A DNA stretch of 35,581 nt from Oligoflexales bacterium (GTDB taxonomy: Bacteria; Myxococcota_A; UBA9042; DTJE01). The notes below the pieces were generated by a model that did not search any database, was not told the origin of the DNA, and saw only the letters and a program-made list of their open reading frames with translations. The translations under genes were made by a program, and so were the position numbers. Positions 17,595-25,594 of the stretch are shown one piece after another (positions within the stretch are counted from its first letter, which is position 1; each line of letters starts with the position of its first letter). The stretch lies in contig DUVQ01000040.1 of the NCBI GenBank assembly GCA_012840965.1, positions 1-35,581 on the forward strand, written 5' to 3'.

Positions 17595-17600
17595 CCGGGC

Positions 17601-18608
17601 TTAAATGACTCTTGGCTCGATTTCCAGGCTGACTTTAAATCGATCCATGACTGAATCTTGCACTATCTTGGCTAGTTCCATCACTTCTAAGCCGGTGGCT
17701 TTGCCGTGATTTATCATTACCAAAGCATGGTTGGGGTGAATGCCAACGGTGCCTTTGGAAAATCCTTTCAATCCACATTGTTCGATTAACCAGGCTGCTG
17801 CTAGCTTGACTTGGCCGTCTGGCTGGGCGAACGACACAATGTCTGGAAACTTGTCCTCTAAAAGCTCGAATTTGTTGCGGTCCACAATGGGATTGGAAAA
17901 AAAACTGCCGCTGTTTGGGGTTATGGCTGGATCTGGAAGCTTGGATTGGCGTATGTAAATCACCGCTTTGGCGACATCGACAGGGGTTGGTTTTGTTATT
18001 CCAAGCTCTATTAGTCTTTGGCGGATGGTTCCATAGCCGGTTCTGATGTTAGGGGTCAGAGATAACTTCAATATAATCGAGGTGATAAGCCATTTTTGCT
18101 GGGCTTTGAATCGGCTGTTTCGGTAGCTGAATTCACACTCTGAGTTGGTGAACACGCGTTCTTGACCTGTTTTGATGTCGATTGCATGCACTTGATAAAG
18201 GTGGTCTGCCAGTTCGACACCATAGGCACCAATGTTTTGGACTGGTGCTGCACCTGCAGTTCCAGGTATGAGGGACAGGTTTTCTAGTCCCCAATATTGA
18301 TTATCCAACGTCCATTCAACTAGTTCTGTCCATCCTTCGTTGGCTCCAACGTGTAGGTAGACATCGTTGTTGTCAAAACTAGCTTTGCGGCCAGTCATAC
18401 CAGGCTTGATTACTAACCCATGAGGATCTTTGCTGAAAATAATGTTTGTGCCGCCGCCTAGAACCAAGATGGGTAAAACTTTGGAGTTGGCAAAATCAAG
18501 GGCTGCTTTCGCCGCTTCAACGTTTGCAGGTGAAGCGAAATACGATGCATTTGCTTGTAAATTGAAAGAGTTGAGGTGCCTTAAGGGTTGGTTGGTCAAA
18601 ATTTTCAT
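17601..18608 (-). CDS. murB: UDP-N-acetylenolpyruvoylglucosamine reductase MurB
   Basis: FAD enzyme that reduces UDP-GlcNAc-enolpyruvate to UDP-MurNAc, the first committed precursor step. I chose the ATG at 18608 (MKILTNQ); a TTG 12 bases earlier is also in frame. The 335 residues show the FAD-binding GGGTNIIF (51-58), LSLIPGTAGAAPVQNIGAYG, and SYRNSRFK with Arg163. Also present are PNSGSFFSNP with Ser235 as the probable proton donor, HPNHALVMIN, and a C-terminal EIEPRVI whose Glu331 matches the catalytic Glu. Retention of the YRxSxFK segment marks a type I (Escherichia coli-like) enzyme. It lies ~16 kb from the murE-murF cluster in an unrelated setting. Confidence 0.95.
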   Translation of the reverse strand: MKILTNQPLRHLNSFNLQANASYFASPANVEAAKAALDFANSKVLPILVLGGGTNIIFSKDPHGLVIKPGMTGRKASFDNNDVYLHVGANEGWTELVEWTLDNQYWGLENLSLIPGTAGAAPVQNIGAYGVELADHLYQVHAIDIKTGQERVFTNSECEFSYRNSRFKAQQKWLITSIILKLSLTPNIRTGYGTIRQRLIELGITKPTPVDVAKAVIYIRQSKLPDPAITPNSGSFFSNPIVDRNKFELLEDKFPDIVSFAQPDGQVKLAAAWLIEQCGLKGFSKGTVGIHPNHALVMINHGKATGLEVMELAKIVQDSVMDRFKVSLEIEPRVI

Positions 18609-18773
18609 CACGAGATTCAATCATCGTGAGAATAGAACGTCAACCAAAATCCCATTTTTGTCATATATACCTCATGAACATGGAGCATGCTTGCTTGATC
18701 TTGTGACCATTGCGTTCTACTCTTACGCGGTTTCTGGGTTTTGGACCCAGAGCATCTTTTCCTGGAGGTTGTG

Positions 18774-19205
18774 GTGCAAAGAGTCGCGTTTGGGCCAATT
18801 TTTGCTGCGACAGTACTGTTTTTTGTGCTGGGTACTTATGGTTGTCGTCAGGAAGTTGATTTTGACCGTTCCCAGTGCGGGCCCGGGCCTGCTTCCGCAA
18901 GCTGTAGATTTGAGAATCAATGCTGGGATCTTGAGTGTAGACACCTGCAGGATGACGGTAGTTGTCCTTCTGCTGACTCTGTCATCAATAAAGACAAAGA
19001 GACTTGCGAGGTCAAACTGAAGGGGGTTTGGTCGACAAACTGCCCGTGTTCGTTGAAAGACACCATCGGTGGTTGTAAACGTGGTGGTGACGACCCTGAT
19101 CGTAAGCTTACTACTTGGATCTATGGTGGAATGACCACTGAAGAGTACCAAAAGGTCTGTGAAATGTCTGTGTACAACACCTTCCTGCCTCCGCCCAGTA
19201 ACTAG
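18774..19205 (+). CDS. Small Cys-rich exported protein, probable lipoprotein, function unknown
   Basis: I chose GTG 18774, with TGGAGG at 18763-18768; the GTG at 18771 is also possible. The frame extends to 18741, but only this start gives a clean signal peptide (VQRVAFGPIFAATVLFFVLGTYGC). The Cys at its end may be lipidated, although the lipobox (TYGC) is imperfect. The mature part of ~120 residues has ten further Cys (SQCGPG, SCRFENQCWDLEC, GSCPS, ETCEV, TNCPC, GGCKRGG, VCEMS), suggesting a disulfide-bonded periplasmic or surface domain. I recognise no family. It is divergent from murB and is followed directly by a C-rich repeat. Confidence 0.65.
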   Translation: MQRVAFGPIFAATVLFFVLGTYGCRQEVDFDRSQCGPGPASASCRFENQCWDLECRHLQDDGSCPSADSVINKDKETCEVKLKGVWSTNCPCSLKDTIGGCKRGGDDPDRKLTTWIYGGMTTEEYQKVCEMSVYNTFLPPPSN

Positions 19206-19225
19206 CGAAATCCCCAAATACATCG

Positions 19226-19284
19226 CCCTGTCCCTGTCCCTGTCCCTGACCCCGTCCCCGTCCCTGTCCCTGTCCCAGTCCCCC
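19226..19284. repeat. C-rich hexamer tandem repeat, block 1
   Basis: About 9.5 six-base units, mostly ccctgt with ccccgt, ccctga and cccagt variants, between two convergent genes (stops at 19205 and 19316). On the opposite strand it reads GGGACA repeats, i.e. runs of three or more G every six bases, which could form G-quadruplexes. A related block lies at 34098-34176. Confidence 0.9.
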
Positions 19285-19315
19285 TTCCCTAGACATCAAA
19301 GGCTGTGGCTTTGCA

Positions 19316-21442
19316 TCACGGCTGTGACTGTTTTATCCTGTAAACAGCACAGTTTTCGCGGTAAATGAGGGTTTCAAATTGGTCAGGCATTTCACGAATC
19401 CACCTGTTTTCAATTGGTAGATCCTCTCGGTCGTCCCTGAACACAAATAGGGTTGAGGCGTTTTGTTTGCTGAGATTTTGCATCCAAGCGTCTAAGTCTG
19501 GATTTTCCCTGATGTTTACAGTGGGCCAAAGGTGTGAGGCTCGATGATCGGGTGAGCTTACGTTGATGTATGCGACGTCTCGGGTCAGATGAGAGCCAAA
19601 TAATGGAAAAACAAAGGTGTTTCTGCTGTCATCGGCAGCTACTGCAACTTTCCCATCACGCTGGTTTTTGTCGAGCGCCGCAAAGCAAAAGGACAGATCC
19701 GACATTAGGGTGTTATATGGAACTTGGCTATCAAACCAGGAGCTGTACCTGGATTTGTCGCGGTGGTTGTGCAAAGTTGTGACCAAAAACAGGCCAACAG
19801 CTATATATGCTGCAATCGTCATTATTTGTCGCATCTTACTTGGCGCATAAGAACTTTTAGGTAGCTTTTTGTGAAGTAACAGAATTACAGGGATTGCCAA
19901 GGCAAGGAGGCTTAATAAAAGGCCTGAAAAAGATGTAACAGGGAATCTTGAAAAGAAAAAACCGCCAATTTGGGTTACCAGTATTGCCAAAGTCAGCGCA
20001 CTGGATGAGACCCCAGCTTGTGTCAGGGCTGCAACTCCTGTAAGCAAAAGAAGCATGACCGCAGGATAAGCAAACCGCACGTTAAACATCAGGAACTTGC
20101 CTGCGTATGGGGTAAACAGATATGAGACAAGGGCAATGACACCCAGTGTAAAAAACGTCCATATTTCCAGGCGTATTGCTGATTTTCTGACAGCCACAGC
20201 CACTAGAATCGGTACGAGGAACAGCGCCATAAGTCCAAGCGGCCCCAAGCCCCAACCACCTGAAAGTGTTATTGATTCTCCTAAAATGGCATTTAGCCAT
20301 TTGCCTGAGTAAAGCAAGAAATCCCATTGCGCCATGAAAGTAGAGTGGGGCAGTGAATAAGAATAATGCTCCAAGCTGGTAAGCGGGCCAATGAAGGGCA
20401 GGCTCAAAGGCACTGGAAAGATTGGGTTTCCAGCGATAATCCAATTTCTGATATAAAACACTGAGCCAAGGACCAGGATCATAATGATCATCCACAATGT
20501 GAATTGACCATTAACTTTGAACCAGGTTTTTCTATTTGCTTTGAAGGTCAAAGACAGGTGTAACACATACGTCATCGCCGCCAGTAAAAGGCCTGTTGAT
20601 TTGATCCCAACTGTGATGCCGGCCATTCCAGCCGCTAGGATTGCCGCGGATTTGTCCCTGGACGCTAAAACCGCAAAGCGAACAGATGCTAAAAAAACTG
20701 CAAATAGGGGGATATCAACGTAGGACTCAGTCAAGGTGGTCAAGAAAAATGGGGGCGTTATCAAGGCCATTGCCACGACCAAAGCCAGCGGTCTTGGCAC
20801 GTGCAGATCCATAGCGATTTTGTACGCTGAAATGGACAGCATGGCTAGAAATGGCAGATTTACCCAGGGTAAAAGGAAATCGCAGCCAAAGGGCAGCATT
20901 ACCCACACTGAAAAAAGGTCTCCATTGGCTGGTAAATATGAATAAAGATCAAAGAAATGTGGAAAGTAGAAAACCTCAAAGCCACCGGTGCGAATCATGT
21001 TGGCGGCTATGGGCAGGTGATAGGTCAAGGAATCAAAGCCCATGGGAGGGCGTGGGGCGGCATAAAGGTAGGCTAGGGCGTAAACGGCTGCCGTGGGGGC
21101 CATCAAAAGCGCCAGTAATGGCGATGTTGTGATTGCATTGCGAATGTCTTGATATAGCTTGGAAATCCAGCTAAAAGAACCAGTTTTGCGAAAACCAAAA
21201 AACAAGGCGCCGGAGGCTGCAAGCGATAAAAGTGAGACTGGTATGACCGAAATGATACCCAAAGCGCCAGCGAGGACCAAGACTGCCACGATGTGCATGG
21301 CCGCAATCGCGATGGTGCCCAAAAGCTTGTCCAGGCCGGACCACTTGGTGGCACCGGCTGTAAATGCGGCCGTTCCTAGCGCCGCTCCATTTAGCAGGGC
21401 AAATAAAGCGGTTCCGATTGTGACATGGATGAAGCTGTCCAC
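19316..21442 (-). CDS. GT-C-like integral membrane glycosyltransferase, specificity unknown
   Basis: 708 residues with more than a dozen hydrophobic segments, starting at GTG 21442. The first large extracytoplasmic loop contains PPMGFDSLTYHLPIAANMI, an acidic motif followed by a His as seen in ArnT/PMT-type GT-C enzymes that use polyprenyl-phosphate sugars. A second hallmark is LTESYVDIPLFAVFLAS, a helix with charged residues after a periplasmic turn. The C-terminal ~130 residues are soluble (DSRNTFVFPLFGSHLTRDVAY) and probably periplasmic. It is divergent from another GT-C-like gene across a 106-bp gap. The sugar and acceptor cannot be inferred. Confidence 0.75.
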   Translation of the reverse strand: MDSFIHVTIGTALFALLNGAALGTAAFTAGATKWSGLDKLLGTIAIAAMHIVAVLVLAGALGIISVIPVSLLSLAASGALFFGFRKTGSFSWISKLYQDIRNAITTSPLLALLMAPTAAVYALAYLYAAPRPPMGFDSLTYHLPIAANMIRTGGFEVFYFPHFFDLYSYLPANGDLFSVWVMLPFGCDFLLPWVNLPFLAMLSISAYKIAMDLHVPRPLALVVAMALITPPFFLTTLTESYVDIPLFAVFLASVRFAVLASRDKSAAILAAGMAGITVGIKSTGLLLAAMTYVLHLSLTFKANRKTWFKVNGQFTLWMIIMILVLGSVFYIRNWIIAGNPIFPVPLSLPFIGPLTSLEHYSYSLPHSTFMAQWDFLLYSGKWLNAILGESITLSGGWGLGPLGLMALFLVPILVAVAVRKSAIRLEIWTFFTLGVIALVSYLFTPYAGKFLMFNVRFAYPAVMLLLLTGVAALTQAGVSSSALTLAILVTQIGGFFFSRFPVTSFSGLLLSLLALAIPVILLLHKKLPKSSYAPSKMRQIMTIAAYIAVGLFLVTTLHNHRDKSRYSSWFDSQVPYNTLMSDLSFCFAALDKNQRDGKVAVAADDSRNTFVFPLFGSHLTRDVAYINVSSPDHRASHLWPTVNIRENPDLDAWMQNLSKQNASTLFVFRDDREDLPIENRWIREMPDQFETLIYRENCAVYRIKQSQP

Positions 21443-21548
21443 GTGCGAAGGATAGCACAGGGTGATGAAAGTTGGCGATTTTGGGGTGAACCCCGGCGAC
21501 AGCTGGATGGATTTTGGCTAAACTTCGCAGGTTACTTGTTGGGGTGGT

Positions 21549-23159
21549 TTGTTGGCTGGCTCATCCAAAATAGTTGTTGGTGTGGTTGTCGCCGGTTTGC
21601 TGACCGCCTTTGTTTTGCGAGGAAATCACAGTTTGAAAAGGGAATCTCCCACTTGGGACGAGACTATGCATATGGACTACGGGCTCAATTTTCTGAGCCT
21701 TGGCTCCAAGGTGCCAGCTAGGGACCACCCTTATCCTGTGGTTGCGTTGCTGACCTTGCCGCTGTTTTTTCACGAGCCAGCGCCTGATCAAATTTCCGAG
21801 ATTATCGACCTGCCTGGCACGAATCTTAAGGCCGAGTTGAGGGTGGTAGAAGACCCTCGCAACCTTTGGCCAGCCAGACAGATGAACCTAGCGCTGGCTA
21901 CTTTGGGTGTGGCCTTGGCAACTTTGTGGCTTTACAGACGTTCTGGAGCTGCCTTGGCCGTCGCATTTTGTGCCATTGCAACGTTTGACCCTAGTTGGCT
22001 TGCACATGCTCGCTACATAACGACTGATGTGACTCAAGGGCTTGCCTTTTTAGGTGGGGCTTTTGCCCTTAATAGCTTTCGAGAACGCCCAAATTGGCGC
22101 TCGTTGACTGCTGCTGGTCTATTTGGGGCGTTAGCTCTGGCTTCAAAATTTTCGGGCGCGTCGCTAGTTTTCGCCGGGGCCGTCGCGATGGTTATTCCAG
22201 GACCAGACAGCTGGCGTCAAAGGGTCATTAACGCTTTGTTAGCATTTGTAATTGTTCTGATATTGTCATTGCTCGGGTGGGCCTTGGTGTACCAGATCCA
22301 CGCCTTGTTTGGGATCGCGACGTTTAAAGAAGGTCTTGACCGAATTGTGGATGGCTTTAAACAGTTTCTAAGCATTCGTTCAAGTAAAAGGGGTTCATTT
22401 CTGCTTGGTTCCTTTTATTCAGATGGCACTCGCGCTTATCTGCCTGTGCTTTTGGCATCAAAAACCCCAATATCCTTGCTGGCGTTGGCTGTTTTGGGCG
22501 CCGCTTTGCCTGCTGGTAGGGAACTTTTAAGCAAATACATGACTTTCTTTGTGGTTCTTTTTTGCTACTTGGCTGTCGCGATAATTTCCAATGTAAACCT
22601 TGGACATCGTCATCTGGCGCCGTTTCTGCCCGTTCTGTGGCTGGCTGGGGCAGCTGGTTTAGTTGCAGTCGAGAAAACTTTGGCAAGGGGGCGTTGGTTG
22701 GCAGCAGCACTGCTGGCTCTGCTGGCGCTGGAAGGCGGCATTGTTCACCCTCACTACCTAGCCTTTAACAATGAGCTGTTTGGTGGAGTCGATGGTGCGC
22801 ACAAGGTCGCAGTTGATTCTGCTTGTGATTGGGGCCAGGATTTGCCGCTATTGGCGCGGTATTTAAAGGAAAATCCGCCCAAAGAAGGTGGGACGGTTCA
22901 TCTGGCCTACTTTGGGACTGCAGACCCCAAAAAGTACGACATTGACGCGACTTGGATTCCCTGTCGTCCGCTTGGCAGGCCGAAACCAAAGGGACAGCCT
23001 GCCGCCGGATGTTCTGATATTGGCGAAATAATGGCCATATCTGCAACCTGCTTACAGGGTGCTGCAGGTGGTACCGAGCAGGATCAATGCTACAGCTGGC
23101 TCAGGAACAGGACTCCAGACGCGATTTTAGGTGGTTCAATATTGGTGTTTCGGCATTAG
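21549..23159 (+). CDS. GT-C / PMT-like membrane glycosyltransferase
   Basis: Start probably TTG 21549 (or TTG 21552), with GGGGTGG just upstream. 536 residues: an N-terminal helix (IVVGVVVAGLLTAFVL), then a loop with SPTWDETMHMDYGLNF, the D-E motif with a nearby His that marks PMT/ArnT-type GT-C enzymes. A second acidic motif, HARYITTDVTQGLAFLGGAFAL, follows, as expected for the paired Asp of this fold. Later parts include NLGHRHLAPFLPVLWLAGAAG and a periplasmic C-terminal domain with KVAVDSACDWGQDLPLLARYL. Such domains are frequent in exported-glycan GT-C proteins. It may act with the divergent neighbour; the substrate is unknown. Confidence 0.78.
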   Translation: MLAGSSKIVVGVVVAGLLTAFVLRGNHSLKRESPTWDETMHMDYGLNFLSLGSKVPARDHPYPVVALLTLPLFFHEPAPDQISEIIDLPGTNLKAELRVVEDPRNLWPARQMNLALATLGVALATLWLYRRSGAALAVAFCAIATFDPSWLAHARYITTDVTQGLAFLGGAFALNSFRERPNWRSLTAAGLFGALALASKFSGASLVFAGAVAMVIPGPDSWRQRVINALLAFVIVLILSLLGWALVYQIHALFGIATFKEGLDRIVDGFKQFLSIRSSKRGSFLLGSFYSDGTRAYLPVLLASKTPISLLALAVLGAALPAGRELLSKYMTFFVVLFCYLAVAIISNVNLGHRHLAPFLPVLWLAGAAGLVAVEKTLARGRWLAAALLALLALEGGIVHPHYLAFNNELFGGVDGAHKVAVDSACDWGQDLPLLARYLKENPPKEGGTVHLAYFGTADPKKYDIDATWIPCRPLGRPKPKGQPAAGCSDIGEIMAISATCLQGAAGGTEQDQCYSWLRNRTPDAILGGSILVFRH

Positions 23160-23198
23160 TCGAAAAAACATTGCAGTCCTGTGACCTTACCGTTGATT

Positions 23199-24275
23199 TC
23201 AGTCGCCAAACCAAGGTTTCAAGCCAACCATCATGGCATCAAACAGCTCAATATCTAACTGCTGTTTGCCATCTGAATGGGCCAGATGTGGTTGTGGGTG
23301 GACCTCTACCATCAACCCGTCAGCTCCTGCAGCCAATGCCGCCCTGGCAAGGGCTGGAATAATGATGCGCCTGCCGGCCGCATGGCTGACATCCACAGTA
23401 ACTGGAAGGCGCGTTCTGAGCTTTAAAAGTGGTACTGCAGATATGTCTAGGGTAAATCTGGTCTCCGAATTGAAGGTCCTGATGCCCCTTTCACAAAGTA
23501 CGATCCGTTGGTTTCCGGTTTTATAGATATACTCTGCTGCCAGTTCAAACTCCTCTAATGTGGCTGCAAACCCTCTTTTTAACAGTATAGGCAGCCCTGT
23601 TTGGCCGGCGGCTTGAAGGAGCTCAAAGTTTGACATGCTCCTGGTACCAATCTGAAGCATATCCACATGTTTAACACATATATCCAGTTGATGAATGGCG
23701 TTAACTTCGGTTATTGACGCCATCCCATAGCGCTTGGCGGCTTCTCCCAAAAACCGAACTCCTTCATTTCCCAAACCTTGGAAGGAGTAAGGCGAAGTTC
23801 GCATTTTAAAGGTCCCGCCGCGTAAGACCCGCACGCCACGGACTGCCAATTCTTTGGCGATTTGATCAATCTGTTCTTCACTTTCGACTGAACATGGTCC
23901 GGCAATAAGTACAGGTTTTTTGCCAAATTCCACGTCGCCAACAGGAACAGTAATGGGCAGCAAATCGAAGCGGCTGGCGATTTCCAGCCCATTTCCATTC
24001 GAGCCTCGCATCAGTTCCAATGAGACATCAAAGATGTGCTTAAATAGGTCCACCACTGTTTCATTGGAAAAAGGCCCTGTATTAGCCTGGAGCAGAGCTT
24101 GGATCATCTCCCGCTCTCTGGAGGGGCTAAACAGATCCAAGCGGTCGCGGCGCTTGATTGCCGCCATATTAATCACAAGTTGGGCTCGTTGAGACAGTAA
24201 ATCCAAGAGCTTCATATTGAGATCGCTAATGTTTTTTCGTAGCTCCACAACGTTTCTATTCTCAGTGTCTGACAT
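23199..24275 (-). CDS. aroF: Chorismate mutase-DAHP synthase fusion
   Basis: Bifunctional cytoplasmic enzyme. Residues 1-90 are an AroQ-type chorismate mutase (LRKNISDLNMKLLDLLSQRA, SPSREREMI). Residues ~105-358 are a type I-beta DAHP synthase of the Bacillus/KDO8P-synthase-related group: LIAGPCSVES (124-133, metal-binding Cys128), RGGTFKMRTSPYSFQG, QIGTRSMSNFELL, ERGIRTF, VDVSHAAGRR and VEVHPQPHLAHSDG. In related fusions the mutase domain senses prephenate or chorismate and feedback-inhibits DAHP synthase, so this chain may both make and sense pathway intermediates. It is divergent from aroB across a 251-bp control region, completing a full shikimate cluster. Confidence 0.94.
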   Translation of the reverse strand: MSDTENRNVVELRKNISDLNMKLLDLLSQRAQLVINMAAIKRRDRLDLFSPSREREMIQALLQANTGPFSNETVVDLFKHIFDVSLELMRGSNGNGLEIASRFDLLPITVPVGDVEFGKKPVLIAGPCSVESEEQIDQIAKELAVRGVRVLRGGTFKMRTSPYSFQGLGNEGVRFLGEAAKRYGMASITEVNAIHQLDICVKHVDMLQIGTRSMSNFELLQAAGQTGLPILLKRGFAATLEEFELAAEYIYKTGNQRIVLCERGIRTFNSETRFTLDISAVPLLKLRTRLPVTVDVSHAAGRRIIIPALARAALAAGADGLMVEVHPQPHLAHSDGKQQLDIELFDAMMVGLKPWFGD

Positions 24276-24363
24276 TTACTACCCTTCTTTGCTCCAATCA
24301 TCTTTGAATGTAAGTAAGTCACCACCGTGCCTATGCCCTGCCGTTGGGGCATTGTGGAGGGGA

Positions 24364-24392
24364 ATTGTACCTTTTATGGGTTTCAATGGCAA
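24364..24392 (-). promoter_or_regulatory. Promoter for chorismate mutase-DAHP synthase gene
   Basis: Read on the - strand: TTGCCA, 17-base spacer, TACAAT; five of six matches in both boxes at ideal spacing. It predicts a leader of about 80 bases, in which a 6-bp stem (24333-24338 with 24347-24352) lies. No U-run follows the stem, so I do not call it an attenuator. Confidence 0.6.
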
Positions 24393-24472
24393 GTAATGGT
24401 GTGCAACCCCGGAATCTTCGCATCAATTCGAGTCTTGGACATGCGTTGATTTTGGGACTGTTACTCAGTTAC

Positions 24473-24502
24473 TTGACACTGTATCAGTCAGCCCCAGATA
24501 CT
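24473..24502 (+). promoter_or_regulatory. Promoter for the aroB-aroDEAK-aroC operon
   Basis: Consensus TTGACA, 18-base spacer, GATACT, ending 24 bases before the aroB start. It is divergent from the aroF promoter, so both halves of the pathway are controlled from one 251-bp region. Confidence 0.5.
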
Positions 24503-24526
24503 TGCCATTTGTGACGGGCTAATTGG

Positions 24527-25594
24527 GTGTCCAACATGACAAACGATGTGTTGCTTACGCATTTTGTACAACAGGAGCAAAGAACACAGGTGGCAATTGG
24601 TTCAGGGGTTTTAAAAAAGCTTGAACAATTCCTGCCACCTAATACCTCAAAAGTATTTGTAATTGGTGATTCCATAGTCATGTCCTTGTACGGGGATGAA
24701 ATTAAAAGCCATTTGTCGATTGAAACTAGTTTGCTTTCGTTTGCCCCTGGTGAATCTTCAAAAGTATTGGACACTTGGTTTGAATTAAATCAGCAGCTTG
24801 AACAAGGGGCAGTTGACCGTCGGGCAGTTGTTATTGGACTTGGTGGAGGGGTTTCAACCGATTTGGCTGGCTTTGTTGCAGCAACGTCCCTTAGAGGCTT
24901 GGATGGCATCTTTGTTCCGACTTCACTGCTGGGGATGGTTGATGCTGCAATTGGTGGCAAGGTCGGGCTAAATAGTGGCTTTGGCAAAAACAGAATTGGC
25001 TGCATGTGGTGGCCCAAGGCAGTTGTGGTTGACCCCGATGTTTTGCTTACATTGCCAGATTTGGAGACTAGTCTGGGGCTGGCTGAAGTCATTAAAATAG
25101 CGTGTGTGGATGATCCACCTTTGTTGGACTTGCTGTTAGCCCAACCATCGTTTAGGCCGTCCACAGAGGTCATCATTCGGGCCATAAAGGCAAAGCTTGC
25201 AATCGTGGAACGTGACCCCTTCGAGAAAGGTGAAAGGGCGGTGCTTAACTTTGGCCATACTGTTGGGCATGCCATGGAAGCTTGTTCCAATTGGTCCATT
25301 CCTCATGGGGATGCTGTTGCTTTGGGGATGGAGATAGAGGCTTCAATACTGGAGAGCATTTCTGGCATAAAATGGCGTGATAAGGATAAATTTCTGCGTG
25401 TTCGAGAAAAGGCTGAGCTTACGAGAATTCTTGAGCATCAGCCTGTTACAGCTTGGCAAGACCTGCTTAACTACATGGCTAGCGACAAGAAGTCCACCGG
25501 CTCAAAAATTCGATTCTCGTTACCTAGTTGTTTTGGTGGCGGTCCAGGCAACTGGACAGTTGCTGTTGATTTAGAAGTTTTGGAGACATTGTGA
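24527..25594 (+). CDS. aroB: 3-dehydroquinate synthase
   Basis: Second shikimate step: DAHP to 3-dehydroquinate, using NAD and a divalent metal. The start is GTG 24527, or ATG 24536 three codons later; neither has a strong ribosome site. The 355 residues contain GLGGGVSTDLAGFVAATSLRG (NAD-binding glycines), PTSLLGMVDAAIGGKVGLN, GKNRIGCMWWPKAVVVDPD, GLAEVIKIACV with the metal-binding Glu, LNFGHTVGHAMEA and PHGDAVALGM with the metal-binding His residues. Its stop overlaps the next start as GTGA (25591-25594), so it is translationally coupled to the AroDEAK fusion. Confidence 0.96.
   Translation: MSNMTNDVLLTHFVQQEQRTQVAIGSGVLKKLEQFLPPNTSKVFVIGDSIVMSLYGDEIKSHLSIETSLLSFAPGESSKVLDTWFELNQQLEQGAVDRRAVVIGLGGGVSTDLAGFVAATSLRGLDGIFVPTSLLGMVDAAIGGKVGLNSGFGKNRIGCMWWPKAVVVDPDVLLTLPDLETSLGLAEVIKIACVDDPPLLDLLLAQPSFRPSTEVIIRAIKAKLAIVERDPFEKGERAVLNFGHTVGHAMEACSNWSIPHGDAVALGMEIEASILESISGIKWRDKDKFLRVREKAELTRILEHQPVTAWQDLLNYMASDKKSTGSKIRFSLPSCFGGGPGNWTVAVDLEVLETL

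Noticed and set aside
18430-19020. 196-codon + strand frame across the start of murB and the Cys-rich gene
   Set aside because: It overlaps two better-supported genes on both strands, shows no family motif, and has no ribosome site.
21483-21494. Hairpin GGGG-TGAA-CCCC in the gap between the two GT-C-like genes
   Set aside because: Only four base pairs; too short to call a regulatory element.
24333-24352. Stem ATGCCC/GGGCAT in the leader of the DAHP synthase gene as an attenuator
   Set aside because: No U-run, no competing stem and no leader peptide rich in aromatic codons.
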